The notes under the pieces are model-generated. The model saw only the letters and a program-made list of their open reading frames with translations, did no database searches and had not been told where the DNA came from. DNA of 64,000 nucleotides, from NCBI GenBank assembly GCA_028023455.1, contig JAQFVV010006845.1, positions 64,001 through 128,000 on the forward strand. Direction: 5' to 3'. Positions 26,699-39,475 of this stretch are shown one piece after another. The stretch is from Epiperipatus broadwayi. Lineage: Eukaryota; Onychophora; Udeonychophora; Euonychophora; Peripatidae. The number at the start of each line of letters is the position of its first letter. Positions within the stretch are counted from its first letter, which is position 1. A program made the position numbers and the translations under genes.

Positions 26699-28939
26699 TT
26701 ATTAGAAATGTAAGTTTACAAGAAGAAAGGATTGTAAAAAATCATATTTGAGTGTTGCAAATATCAGGAAAAAAATTATAACATAAAATAAAGTGAAGTA
26801 GAAAATGAAAACAATTACCTTTTTTAATTAAATGATTAGCAAAATGCCTATGTAAAAATTTTTGTTGATTAAACTTCATTTGTAAAATAGAACTGTCATT
26901 AACTTGCAACAGCTACAATCAGCATCATATATCATTATAAATTTTCAACTGCATTAATTTATATTTACTTTTTTAAATTCAACAACTGTCCTTTCACCTT
27001 TTTAAAATATGTCTGTATTTTGCATAAATCAAATTCCTTCAAATTTAGCTTACATAGTTTTAATTTTATTATCCTCTCCTTCTATTTAAGCAATCTGTTA
27101 TATTACTTGTAGCCTAGATAGATTTGACTGTAAATTTCCTCATTTTTTAAAATGATAATGTTTTTTGCTAGTTTTTTAAAAAATGTGATAAAACATGTAA
27201 CTAATTCGCAAAAATAATAAGTATCAAATTAGTGTTGTTAAAGTCACTGATTATAAAGAAAGCAATCAACTAATTATTTAAAAAAACTGTTAACTGAATC
27301 CAGTTAAACAAAAGTTTTTTTAATTCATTTTTTGACTATATTTTTTACATTTTTTTATACAAATAATTTAACATTTATTGCAAATAATGTTATAAAAAAA
27401 TTGAAATGATAATTATATAAAACAAGTGCATATCTTAGAAGTGTTATGAAATACTGCTTGTAATCTGAGGGATAGTAAACTGTGTTATAACTCTTACAAC
27501 TCTTCTAAGTTAAGTCATCATAAATCCATGAAATTCTATTTTAATATTTAAAATTATATTACAATTATTAAAGTACCACAACTGTTTCATATTACTGGGT
27601 TTAGCAAATTATTACCAATTATAGTTTTTTTTTAAGAGTAAAATATTTTTTTTATTTGTGTGTTGTTGTTTTTTTACAGAAAAAATATTTGACCAAAATT
27701 AAAGTGTAATCATGTATTTTTTTGTTTCAAATAATTATTTTACAAATAATTTATAAAAAATCATCAGAAATATATAAAGAAATTTAGAAAATATAATTTT
27801 TTTTATTATAGTAACACAATTAAAAGATAAGTTTACAATTAGCCTCACAAAGAGACAACCAATCAGTGATATATGGTAGCATAATCTCTTCTAATTTTTT
27901 TTGAAGTAGTAAATCTATATATTATTTCCAGTTTTTTCCATCAATTGACCATAAAATCTGAAAATAGCATTAAAGATTATCACAAGAATGATTTAAAATC
28001 AAACACACTTTCATAATCACAGTCAAGTTATTAATAAATAAGTAGAAGGTTTAACTATATACATTTATATTAATTATTAATATTAATACATAAATAATTT
28101 ACTGTTCAGTGTTCATAGGAAATTCTAACAATGAAAGCATCAGAGCTGAAATCATATTCCATGGATTTTGAATTTTAAGCATTGCTATTTTATCTATGCA
28201 CCAAACTATATAGGGGAATATTAATTTTTAATAATCTTCATGTTTAATTATAGAAAAAGTTGGAAGTGCAATATAAATGGATTCATAAGTATTCATTTTA
28301 CATATATAAAAATTATGTCACTGCAAGTTTTAAATTAACATATATATATTGTAGCTTTTTAAAATATAAAGTATAACAAATGCATTGGCAAAAATCTAAT
28401 CTGTGATTTAATCGCAATTTTTTTTTTTTTTATATTAATGTTCTAATTTTCGTTATATTATACAAATATATCAAGGAAGTAGTTATAAATTTAAAAAAAT
28501 TCAAGATTCAGAAAATAACAATTTCATAATTGTTAGGTTTCAATGCAAAATGTTTTTTTCATATATATTTTAAATAAATATATATTTTCAGAAATAGATG
28601 ACAAAATAAATATGTTTCTATTATGAGATTGTGAATGAAAATGATAAATAACTTTTTATTTTTTAACCACTTATTCTTATACAAAATATTAAAAACAACT
28701 TTTTATTTTCTCATTTAATAGCGAATTTAACAGTTTGAAAAACAAGCTAATCGTATTTCCTGTGGATGACTAATGAACAATATAACGGAATTGAAAATAA
28801 GTTGTTTTTTTATTTTATTTTCATAATAGCTTTTAAAAGTTATTGGTCATTTTCTTATGATTTATTTTTTCTCTTTTTTTACTTGTTACTTATATATAGT
28901 TTTGCCTTTTTTCTGAGCAACCTTTATTGTTTGTTTCTT
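26699..28939. other. A+T-rich non-coding DNA
   Basis: No gene or element recognised. Very AT-rich, with many homopolymer runs. Confidence 0.65.
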
Positions 28940-29310
28940 ATACATATATAGTTTTTTTCAGAGAGTAGATGCTCAGTGCACACTCTGTCGTAGGGATATG
29001 GAAACACAAACACATCTATTTTTTGACTGTCAATGCTTTGACAACATACGGATAGCAATCCCTAGACTATTCAATAACACTCATGTTAATATGCACTATT
29101 TATTTAAAACATTCAGTAAGGGTATATATGCACAAATTCGGGCAAGCACTTTTATTCTATATGCACTATGGTGCACTAGATGTACATTCATGTACAATAA
29201 TAACCCTAGAAGACACCCAAACACTTTTTCAATCAAATTGGAAAGTATTAGAGAAAGGGACAAGAAAATCACATCAGAAAAAGTCTTTCAAGACACTTAG
29301 TCTTTAATGA
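28940..29310 (+). pseudogene. LINE ORF2 C-terminal zinc-finger remnant
   Basis: An open frame runs from upstream of the first Met (28998) to 29297. It begins RVDAQCTLCRRDMETQTHLF and continues FDCQCFDN, giving Cys-x2-Cys-x8-His-x4-Cys. This is the zf-RVT-type motif found after the reverse transcriptase in several LINE clades. The downstream ILYALWCTRCTFMYNN is the hydrophobic/Trp segment that typically follows it. The reverse transcriptase is missing, consistent with 5' truncation near 28950. The exact clade is uncertain. Confidence 0.7.
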
Positions 29311-29699
29311 ATGAAAATCTTAGATCATAGCCTAAAGTAATGACAATTGTCTCATTTTTTTCACCCCAATGTGATGATGAAAGAGACGTGAATAAACTTA
29401 TATAATTTTTTACAGTTTGAGATTTCTGCTTTTTATGTATGTACTTTAATTTAAGATGAATTGACTGTTTTCATTTAATTTTTTCATATATATATATAAT
29501 TTTTTTTTATAATTAAGTATTTATTTATACAGCGCTATAGTATTTTTTTAGTGCTCATTCATATTCTTTGTATATCTATCATGTACATGTTATTATACCT
29601 TTGTTATTATACTATATGTATCATATTCCTGTATCATACTATATGTAATAAGCTATGTACCCCTTGATTGCTTAATAAAGTTCTTTGAAAAGTATATAG
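29311..29699 (+). other. Probable 3' UTR of the preceding LINE
   Basis: AT-rich sequence after the stop codon ends with GCTTAATAAAGTTCTTTG near 29665, a polyadenylation-like AATAAA followed by a T-rich stretch. It is assigned by position only. Confidence 0.4.
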
Positions 29700-29999
29700 T
29701 TTTTTCATAGTATCATCCAAGAGTCTGTGGTGATGGTATTTTTCATAAAGGATTATTTCCATTAAATAATATTAATTAATGAATAAGCAAATGTTAAAAC
29801 ATTTAATGACTAAACAGGTTTGGTTTGAAATATGAAAGAATTTATTTGAAGCTAAATACTTTTGATACCATATAGTATCGTAATCATAGCATAGTAAAAG
29901 AGAAGCATTCATAAATAATGTGAGTGTTGAATAGTAAATTGGATCGAGATCAAAATGAATATTTTAAGATGAATTTACATATTAATGAAAAGAGGGGGC
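29700..29999. other. A+T-rich non-coding DNA
   Basis: No gene recognised. Confidence 0.6.
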
Positions 30000-31300
30000 T
30001 ATAAGCATCATTTTTTAGAAAGAGGGGTGCTGGAGTCTTTTCTATTGATGACATAGTTGTTGTTGACAATTGACAAAATCTCCTTAACCTTTCTCTTTCA
30101 ATTGCCACACTCTGAACAAATGACGTTGGCCATGGAAAAATCAAAGTAATGACTAGAGAGTAACTAACTCATGATTGAGGAAAAGGAAGAATAATCAGTG
30201 CTTTTCCTAGCATGATTATACAGATAATTAGGGAGCAGTTAATCTTATAGGCAATTTGATATGAGACCTCTTCAGAGATTTTATTCTTTTAATTATTTCA
30301 AAGTTTGTTAAGAGATGGAAGTGAATGAAAAGTAATGTTGCATTTATTGATACAAATATTTTTTAGTTTATTTATGACTTTTGAGATGTAGGGGAGACTA
30401 AACCATTTTTTATCATTGCAGGGAGTAATGGTGGGTGAGAGATTTATTGCAAAAGTTAGTGTGTGCGAATGTTTTTAAGATTGTATCCTATGTTGATAAA
30501 ATCTTTAATAAATAAGTCAATATTTTGTTTCTGATCAGCCTCAAATTTTCAGAGCTTAAGGTTTCTATAAAGAAAGTTTTTTACACCTGCACATTTATGA
30601 GTGAGTGGAATATTGGAGTTTGAGTTATAATAGCTCTAATGCTAAAGAATTTCAAAATCATTCTATAATCCAAGGCATTAATCTATCTTGTTATATCCAA
30701 ATTGAGAAATTTTAAGTTGTGGAGGAATTATCTTCAGACTCAATGGTTCAGGCAAGAGAGGTTGAAGAAGTCAACTCAATGTGTACTTGGTGAATGGTTT
30801 ACTCATTAGCACATACGAAGGACTCTGGGCATATTTAAAATATAAGCAATATTAGGATGACATTCAAATTTAGGGATTATTAAGCATTCACACTTGGAAA
30901 GGTAGAGGCTACATATGACTCCACTGAAAGAAAGTCCCATAGGCCATCCATGGTTTATTTTGTAGATTTTGTGGTTAATAGATGTGATGATTTCTTCACT
31001 GATCAACTTAAAGTCTCAAAATGAAGTTTTTTTTATGGATATGGTAATTGATTTGTTAATTATTGAATATGTTTAGAAAAATACAAATTTCATTTAAACT
31101 TTTCAAATACATTCAACTGAGAGTAATTGCACACAAAATTATATATTCCATAATGTTTTGAATATTATCCTTTGTTTTTAAGACATTGCTAAACTGATCA
31201 GATAATAAACTAGCATGGGAATTTAATCTTGAAGTGATAATTTAACTAAATGTCTTTGGGAGAATAGCCTAACTGGTTATAGAATCATCTTAAAGTTAGT
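30000..31300 (-). pseudogene. Penelope-like element remnant (second lineage)
   Basis: The minus frame 30806-31006 has YKINHGWPMGLSFSGVICSL, matching the PLE core GxPMGxxxSPxxxNL (on the plus strand at 30920-30949). The following Asp-Asp motif is decayed. Further down, about 30300-30420, the minus strand reads LPYISKVINKLKNI, the PLE LPYI linker motif. An AT-rich, stop-riddled segment separates the two. A balanced 64-codon minus frame at 29950-30144 lies where the nuclease domain would be expected, but I cannot match it. Limits are approximate. Confidence 0.65.
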
Positions 31301-31504
31301 ATTCACAAATGTAAAGGTCCTAAGATACATTCCTATGTTAGCAATGTCATTGGGCCGTCCAATAAAGTGAAACAAGAATAATACCATTTGAAGAATTATA
31401 TTATATATTAACCTGTATTCTATTATTAACAATTGAATTTATTCAAAAAGTTTAAATATTTAAAAAACAGTTAGCAATTAATTCTAGATCATAGAAATAG
31501 TTCA

Positions 31505-32700
31505 ACATATGAGGGTGAGTTAAAACTATCCACACTCTGGCTATGGAATTTATTTAAATTAACTTTCTATAAAGAGAAATACATTATTTTTATAACATTA
31601 ATTTATTTGCTTTTCAATATACATTATCAATCTGTCAAAAATATTTTGTATCTTCTCATTAAAAAAAAAATGTTTTAGGCTGAGTCACAAATGTGCCACT
31701 GTCTTCATTTTTCCAATAGACTTAAATCTTCTCCTTTAAAGGTCTTCATTAGGGGCAAAACTGTAATAGGGTAAGATCAGAACTATAAGAAGGATGATCC
31801 AACATCTCAAAATATTTTTTAAAACTGTTGACAGTGGTGTTCAGATGCATACTATTATACAATAATGCTTGGGAACAGCAGTCCATTGCATTTTGTCCAG
31901 ATTTTAGGTTTACCCACTTTAGTGAGCACTCTATGCTAATTAGCACTGTTGATTGTTTAATCTGTTTTTAATAATAACCAATATGCCCTTGAGAATCCTA
32001 GAAAACTGTCAATTTTTCAACTGATGGTTAACCTTTGAACTTTTTTTGCCAATGATTGAGAATGTTTTCATTCCCTAATTTATCATTTATTCTTGGGCTC
32101 ATAATGATAAATTCTTCTTCCATCATCAGTAATGATTATATTTAAGAAAAGTTTTTCTTCCTTAGAATATTGTTCTAAATTTTGTTTTCAGATGTTCAAA
32201 CACTTTTGTTTGTACTCTTCCATAAGCTTTGTTTTAATATATACCTCATATAAACTTTCTTAAATTCAAATCTGTAATGAATCATTAACAGATAGAACAA
32301 TGGTTGATTAGCAAATAATTTGCCATGTAATCAACTTTTAATCATCAATCCAATATAATCAGTTCACATGCACACTCAATGTCATCATAAGTAAATTGGC
32401 CATAAGCATTCTTTTTCATAGCTGACTCTTGTATGACCTTCATTGAACTTTTGTATCCTTTCACAATATATGCTCTTCATGGAAAAATACTTTTTTTCTG
32501 TAGTGCACAAAATTTTCAATAAATATTGGCCCCAAACATAATCTCAGATCACAAATAATGAATCACTATATTCTCCTTTTCTTTTGTGCAAATCATAAAG
32601 TGGGACAACCATTGTTTTTCACGCTGCAGTTACATTAGAAATAACATGTTCCAAACTCCATGCCAGTGATTGGGAAACAGCATTCATTTTCAAAAAGTGG
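31505..32700 (-). pseudogene. mariner-family transposase remnant
   Basis: Minus-strand pieces, in order: KFNEGHTRVSYEKE (the N-terminal FxxGR region), EKLFLNIIITDDGRRIYHYE (the region around the first catalytic Asp, usually IVTGDE), LTVF*DSQG (32018-31986), ALLYNSMHLNTTV (the LLHDNARPH region, its Asp lost) and FEMLDHPSYSSDLTLLQF, the HPPYSPDL signature (plus-strand 31772-31800). Stops and frameshifts separate them. The left boundary near 31507 reads TATGAGGGTGAGTTAAAA, resembling a mariner terminal repeat. I found no matching right terminus. It lies between two PLE remnants. Confidence 0.75.
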
Positions 32701-33289
32701 TCATAAGATAAGGTAGACAAAAGAAATTTTAATATAACTGAAGTACAGATAATGTTTGACTCATTCTTATATAATCACATAGTTTGACTATATTTCTAAG
32801 TAATTATTTTTGTGCCTTTCTTTTATATGGTTTTTTCAATTTTCTGAATTATTTTTTGTGATATAGCAATTGTGGTTATCACATAAAATTTAAAAAATAC
32901 TTTCTGATAAGTAAGATGTTATATTTTATGAAGACATTTTTTTATAATTTCACTTTTGATTCAAAATAAAATGTATTATCTACTAGCCACAATGAAATAC
33001 AGTGAATTGTCATTTTTATACCATATTTATATTTTCATTACACAAACAGATATCTGATGCAAACATTTTACTATATATATATTTTATAAATCATACTTTC
33101 AAACAACCATGTTTAATAAAAATAAAAATATAGAATGAAATATTAGTAACTAATGTTTCAACAAAATAACACTTTCCCTCAACTTGAAACAGAAGTTGTC
33201 ATGTACTTGTTGCAGAGATAATAATTGTAACATATTGTAATTGAGCAGTTTAGGTTAAATTTAGACAGTGTTTTTATATTCATTCATAT

Positions 33290-34850
33290 AAGGAAACTTT
33301 TCTATACAAAAGTTAGTTTTATTATTTTATTATATTTGTTAATAGGATTTGTTTTTTATGGTCTCTCTAAATATTCTTTAATAATTATTATTATATGTGG
33401 ATATTAATTTAGACATTTTTGAGAAATATTGGTAATAATCAGTGTTTAAAATATGGAAAGCAAATGCTAAAGATTTTGAGAATTTTTTTACTGCATTATT
33501 GTATTGATCTCTTGCTCCTTCCTTTATGTGCATAGATTGACAAATGCTACAGGAGATCTCATTGAATCCATGAACTTTTAGAGGGATTAAATTTTTAAGT
33601 TTTGTTGGAATACTATTAATCTTTTGTTGATGGAAAATATTGTTTTTATATCAGCTTTTTTTATATATTTGTTGTGTTTTTTAATTCGGTGCATTATTCT
33701 ATTTATAGTGATGATATTGTAACTATTCATTAATAAAGATTTCATACATGTGTCAGATCTTAATTCATAATATGGATTTATTTAAAAATAAGAAGGGCTT
33801 TGTAACAAATGATTTAGCTACAAAAAATATTTGAGTTGGATAATGATGGAATGATGCTTTTATCCATCTGTCTGTATATGTAAGTTTTCTGTAGATAGAA
33901 GATATTAATATATTGTTGATTTTAGAAACAAGAACATCAAAGAAAGGAAATTTATCATCCTTCTTCATTTTTGTAGTGAGTGTAGGCTATTAGTAAAGTA
34001 TTGGGAAGATATTAAATTTTTCTACCTTATGTGATAAAAAAACAAATGTGTCGTTAGTGTACATGAGTTACACAAATGTCTTAAATAAAGTTGAATTTAA
34101 AGTTAATGTGTTAAATTCTGCCATAAAAATATTAGTGAAAACATTGGAGATAGTAGATCCCATTAATATTCCTATTACTATATTTATAGTATTGATTATT
34201 GTAAGCATAAAAGATATTAGATATACAATCTTTAGCTAATATGGTAATATGACTGTAAAATTGCAATATTTAGAAACTATTTTTAATGCCTCATTAATTA
34301 ATTATTATTAACCAATAAAACCATGTATGGCTCATGAGGATATCATTTGATTTGTATTTTAAATTACTAATAATAGAAACAAAGAGGATTGTGTTTTATA
34401 TATGATTACATAAGATTAATTAGTTGTATTTGATATTTCATGTATCTTTTCAAGTCCTGAGTAGGTGGTTTTATGCACAAATAATAGGATACAGTGGAAT
34501 TTCTGTTTTATGTGTATTGGTGTGCCACTTTATGGCATAGTTATTTTTTATGTCAACATCAAAAAGTAATTTGCTAATAAGGATTATAGTTGTTGTTTTT
34601 AGGATAAATAGAATATTCTCTTCTTGTTTAAACCCAAGTTTTATTACTTAACAGGTACATGACTTTATTATTTATGTTGCATAATATTATGACAATGGCA
34701 TTGTCCTTGTTCATAGGAACTACAAATTCTGAAACTTTTGTGTGGAGTGGTAAAATGAAAACATCCCATTTTATAATAAAGTGAGGATTGCATGTTTCGT
34801 TATGATAGGCCTGTCACATAAAGCTTGAGTGTGAAACAATTTTTAATTAA
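33290..34850 (-). pseudogene. Penelope-like element, nearly complete but decayed
   Basis: On the minus strand, from high to low coordinate: VVPMNKDNAIVI (about 34700), the PLE motif preceding the RT core; GILMGSTISNVFTNIFMAEF (about 34180-34125); YTNDTFVF (34062-34043), where the first catalytic Asp has become Asn; and KFPFFDVLVSKI then SIYRKLTYTDRW in the frame 33968-33765, the PLE thumb region. Then VHGFNEISCSICQ and SKSLAFAFHILNTDYYQYF correspond to parts of the GIY-YIG nuclease. Stops interrupt every junction. The thumb motifs differ from the 24-kb PLEs (PFFDVLV versus HYLDLKL), so this is a different lineage. Confidence 0.8.
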
Positions 34851-35337
34851 ATTCAGCAATAATCCAGCTTATCCATCTGCCACATTTACTTAATCCACTC
34901 CATGAATCTTTTTTAATCTCTTGAATAAAAAAAATATCTCAATATCTTTTTAGCAGACTTGGAAGTGGTAAAGAAAAAAATAATGAAAGTGTTAGAAGTC
35001 ACACCTTGCAAGTGTTTCTGGACTACTTCAAAATGTGAAAAACACTCTCAGACCATACTTTACAAGAGATTCAATATGTAACCCTTAAAAATAAATACAA
35101 TTATTATTACAAATTTTCTGATTATTTTTGGTTTCTTTTCACATAATTCAATATGTATATGTGTTTTAGCACATGAGCAAAATCCATCTGCCTTGCTGAA
35201 AATCTTAAGTAGGTCTTACATTTGGTGTTGGACTATAGTAAGAGCATCCTGAAAAATTATTCTAGGGCATATTTTTTGATTAGATCTTATCTTCAGAGCA
35301 ACACAGCATTACTATTGAATGACAAATGAAACTTACT
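34851..35337. other. A+T-rich non-coding DNA
   Basis: No gene recognised. It may include the degraded 5' region of the preceding PLE. Confidence 0.5.
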
Positions 35338-35440
35338 TATGGCCCTTATTCCAGGAGATCTTACAGCCATCAGCCAAGGCAGCAGAGAGATTCTTAACCC
35401 AGATTGCCATTTGATGATAACTTTTATCTGAATGTCACTA
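35338..35440 (+). mobile_element. RTE 5'-end fragment
   Basis: ATGGCCCTTATTCCAGGAG, AGCCAAGGCAGC and GATTGCCATTTGATGA match the 5' leader of the 57.4-kb RTE (57393-57510), with one internal stretch missing. About 1.25 kb of unassigned sequence separates it from the next RTE-like DNA at 36.7 kb. It is either the displaced start of that copy or an independent fragment. Confidence 0.65.
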
Positions 35441-36699
35441 TAGCATGATACAGCAATAAAAACCATTATGAATAAAAATTTAAAATAATGAGAAATGAAA
35501 TGTTCATCTTCATTTTATTATCTCACTATTTTAAGAAAGAGGTACTGTAATATTGTAAATAGTGACCAACATTGGCCAAGTCAGATAATATAAGATTATT
35601 TAAACACATTTTGATTGGGGAAATGTGATTATTTTCTTCATACTATTTTTAATAATAATTCTTAACTAATTTAAAGATTTTTATTTCTTAAGTGATAATA
35701 TGCAAAATTTCAAACATTTTTAAATGAAAAGAATGTAATATTTGTGAAGAATAGTTGTAAAGGATAAAGAAAAGTATTTAAAAAATGTTTTTCTCTCTCT
35801 TCAATAAATTTTATTTATTTATTAGTTTTCACCTTTTAAAAAAATAATAAGAGAGATAAATAGATAAAGTTTTAAGTAATGCTTATCAGTTTTTAAAAGA
35901 AAATAAGGAAAATGTAAAATGTTAACATTTTCTTAAACAAGGTTTTTTTTTTAAATTTAATTAAAATTGGATTTTTCTTGTCTCTTTATTTCTCTAAAAA
36001 AATAATGTACTTTTCAAATTAAAATATAACATTGGATTTTCAATAACTACAATTAGGTCTTTTAATTAAAAGAAAAAAAGGAAGTAACATTTTTGTAGAT
36101 ACACACAGTTAATAAGGGGTTAATGCTTTCATATCTGAGATAATATGTGATTAGATGGAAAACAATGTTTCAAAAATAAGATAAGGGGCAAATTAAAGTT
36201 TTACTTTAGTATCTAGGCTCGTCAACAAGTCATTCTTGTTTCAGCTATTAAAAAAACAACAGAAGCATCTCATCTTTTGAGAAAAAACTGAAAAATAATC
36301 TTGTGGTCTAAAGTAAGATTAATCTCACTACTAGTTTAAAATGTTTATGAAATGGATATGAAAGAACTTATGTGTTAAGATTTATCTAAAAGATCTACAT
36401 CACCAAACTAACATGTAAAATATTCACTATAAATGTAACAGAAGGAGAATATTCCTAGGAAAAATCTGCAACAAGCTTTGTGTTACATATGAAAGAGTGA
36501 CTATCTCAACCTGAGTGATATGTGACCTTTAAATTATTATATTGAAAAATGGTTAGATTCAGCTTGTGTGAAACTTGACTTTCAAATTATTATATTAGTA
36601 AATTGTTAAATTTACTCTATACTAATCTGAAAATTATTATATTGTAAAAGAGATAAATTTCATTATGTTTACTTACATAGAAAATCTGTGTTAATTTGA
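35441..36699. other. Unassigned AT-rich DNA between RTE fragments
   Basis: No gene. It may be an insertion splitting one RTE copy. From about 36530 to 36715 the motif AAATTATTATATT recurs about every 48-68 bp in degenerate form. Confidence 0.5.
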
Positions 36700-36799
36700 A
36701 AATTAATATATAGGACATTTTCAAATGAAGAAAAAATACATGAATTGGACATTGTGAAGTTAGAAATAATTGATTTTAAAGGTGAACATGTAATTTTCT

Positions 36800-37067
36800 G
36801 CATCAGATATCTATGTTAAGTTGAATATAATTGCAACTCTGTTTTATGTGCTATCAATCTCCACAATGCTGTTCTTCCAATTTTAATTTGTAATAAATAT
36901 CACTCCATTTATATATTCAATACTTTTGTTTTTATAATTATATAAATATTGAAAGCATAAGTCAAATGAAATTTATTACAAATGAAAATTGGGAGAACAA
37001 CATTGTGGAGATTATTGGCAGATCAGACATATTTGCAATTATATTCAAAATGTAGATATTAAATACA
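36800..37067. repeat. Palindrome made from RTE endonuclease sequence
   Basis: The right half (about 36936-37067) is in the expected RTE order and orientation, equivalent to about 57662-57800. The left half (36800-36935) is an inverted copy of the same RTE interval, with almost no spacer. Just upstream (36745-36795) the RTE sequence is again in forward order. So an inverted duplicate of about 130 bp sits between two colinear forward parts. Confidence 0.8.
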
Positions 37068-37722
37068 GACAATTTAGTTTATCTCACAACTAATTCTTGT
37101 AATAAAAAAATAAATAACTTTTATAAAAATATACAAAATATTTTTAATCAGATCAAACAACATTTTAAAATTGTCATAAGACATTTTAATATTGAACTGA
37201 AAAATAATTAAAAGAGGAGAGAGCTATGGGTAATTTAGCAACAATGACAAAAATAGTAGAGAACAATACTTATGGAATTTTCAGATAAACAATTGGATTC
37301 TTTCATTAAAAAAATGTTAAATAAAATATATTGACTAACAGAAAATATGTATTTTAAAACTGTGATGTTCTTAACAGATTCAACAAAGGATATGATCATT
37401 GACTAATGAGTTAAGAAACATGTTAATGTAAAACTAGAAAGATAAAAGGTATTTAATAAATCAGTGTTGATGGAATTGATTTGCCCAAACTTCATAAACA
37501 ATCAAATGTATTAAATTAGACTGTTAATTATTATGAAGTATTGATGGGCTTTGAAGATATTTCAAACATAACTGAGATCAAAAAGTAGATAACTGATACT
37601 TTACTAAGAATAGAAGCAATGATACCTTTAACAAAAAAAATCATCAATTCACCCATAAAAGTTCAATTGACACAAAAGAATGTTGAGGGAAAACAAATGA
37701 AAATACTTAAAAATTACTCATT

Positions 37723-37738
37723 AAGAAAAATTGAATGT
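37723..37738 (+). repeat. SINE target-site duplication, left (16 bp)
   Basis: AAGAAAAATTGAATGT, repeated perfectly at 37844-37859 on the other side of the SINE. Confidence 0.9.
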
Positions 37739-37843
37739 AGTCTTGTATTGGTGGTCGAGAGGTCAGCACGACTGCCTTACAAGCAGTTGCCCAGGTTGCG
37801 GATTTCTGTCCCAGCTAATGCTATGACACTGGAAAAAAAAAAA
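37739..37843 (+). mobile_element. tRNA-derived SINE with A tail
   Basis: About 92 bp plus an A-rich tail, flanked by a perfect 16-bp duplication. An A-box-like TGGTCGAGAGG lies at 37752-37762 and a B-box-like region at about 37794-37812. CTGC and GCAG form a perfect anticodon-type stem (37772-37775 with 37783-37786) around a 7-base loop, CTTACAA. The body ends GCTAATGCTATGACA, a signature shared by all three copies in the window. Insertion into the decayed RTE makes it younger than that RTE. Confidence 0.85.
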
Positions 37844-37859
37844 AAGAAAAATTGAATGT
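37844..37859 (+). repeat. SINE target-site duplication, right (16 bp)
   Basis: Perfect copy of 37723-37738, immediately after the A tail. Confidence 0.9.
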
Positions 37860-39475
37860 TTCCAGTTTTGTGACAATGCTACAAAAAAAAAAAGTCAATA
37901 AGAAAATAAAAAAATATAATTGTGAATTAGCAAAAAATTAGCTATAAAAGAGAATAAAAGCTTTAAAAGCATAAAATGTATTGGAATTGAAAAGAAAGTT
38001 TAAACAATAATAGAAAAGGTGGAATTATTATTAAAAATCAGGATGTATTCATAAAATGTATAGAAAAATTCTATAAAACATAATAAGGTAGTAAAGAACA
38101 AGATAAAGTAACTACTACAAATGCTATACCTTGAGAAATGTCAAATATTTTAAATAAAAAAATAGGGTATGTGATTATATCTATATAAAAAAGGAAAAAG
38201 CTTCAAGAAATGATAAAGAAAGTATTAGAAATTACAGACTTTTCAGTCTTTTGCCTGTTCTATACAAAATCTTTACAGAATAATTGCATTTTGTCTACAG
38301 TGAACTTAAGTCAACAAAAATAAATTGGATTTAAAGGAGATTTTAGTATAATGGGTTATATTCAAGTATTGAAAGAAATATAAAAAGAACTGATAGATAC
38401 AAATTGTCTTTATGCTTCGGTGGTGCTTATTATGAAGGCATTTCATTTTATTTCCAGAACAGTTAAAATTTTGAACCATTAATATAAAGATCCAGAATAT
38501 TGTCATATTTTGAAAATATTTATAAAAATGGAACAATAGTGATTTTATTCCATAACATTAAGATGATTGACAATGATAAAGGCACATCACAGGATGATTT
38601 CATATTCCAAAACTTTTTTCAGCAATTTTATGAGAAGTATTTTGTTAATTAAATGGGAAATTAAAAAAATAAAAATACATGGAGATTATTTAAATCATCT
38701 AGATTTTGCAAGTAATATTGTTGTTTTCATAAATACTTCTGGAGTGTAAGAATTAAGAGATGAAAGTACTAATGTAGGACTAAAGATAAATATCAAAAAA
38801 ACTAATGTACAATGGATTTTTATCTGAAGAAAAATTAATACTACTATTCATGTATTAGATGAATATAACAACTACAAATACCTTGATAAAATCGTTATAA
38901 TAGATGAAAACATCATGTATAAAATTAATTACAAAATTAAACTTGGATGAAGTGCTTTTGATAGAAATAATGTAATATTAATAGTAATATATGTATGGGT
39001 TTGAAATGGAGAGTTTTTTATTGATTTGTTTTATTAGATAGTTTTTACTTATATACAAATATGAGATTTGGACATTTAAATAGAAAAGTAATATACTGAT
39101 TTTAGACCGCTCAGTGAAGCACAGAAAGATTGTCTTAGGAATAAGAAGAAATAGAAAATAAAATGTGTGGATGAAAGAACATATGATTTCACAGACATCA
39201 TTGAAAGGTTTAAGTGCCTGAAATGAAACTGGGCTGGTTACATTGTTAGAAGAAATATTAAAAAAATAAACTGCTAAAGTTTTAAAATAGATTTCATGAG
39301 ATTGTAAAATATATAAAAAGAGATCTCATGTTAGATGAGTATAAGAAATAAGAAATTTTTCTGGTGTGATGTGGAGAGATGGACTATAGATCAGAAGAAC
39401 TGAATAAAACTTGGACAAATCTTCATCTTGAAGAGGACTGATAGTGTTTAAAAATAATGATAATGATAACAATTA

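Larger units (their letters stand above)
36700..39475 (+). pseudogene. Decayed, nearly full-length RTE retrotransposon
   Basis: Colinear with the 57.4-kb RTE over its whole coding length. It has a TTGGACATTGTGAAGTTAG endonuclease start (36745), a segment matching the QxYAPT-GDFNA region, and TTGACTAACAG-type sequence at 37332. The RT region (38020-38710) includes the B-motif segment at 38580-38640 that the 57-kb copy lacks. The C-terminal region follows, with a degenerate GAT tail at 39455-39475. It has many stops and indels and no usable frame. A SINE (37739-37843) interrupts it, and a palindrome (36800-37067) disrupts the endonuclease part. Confidence 0.85.
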
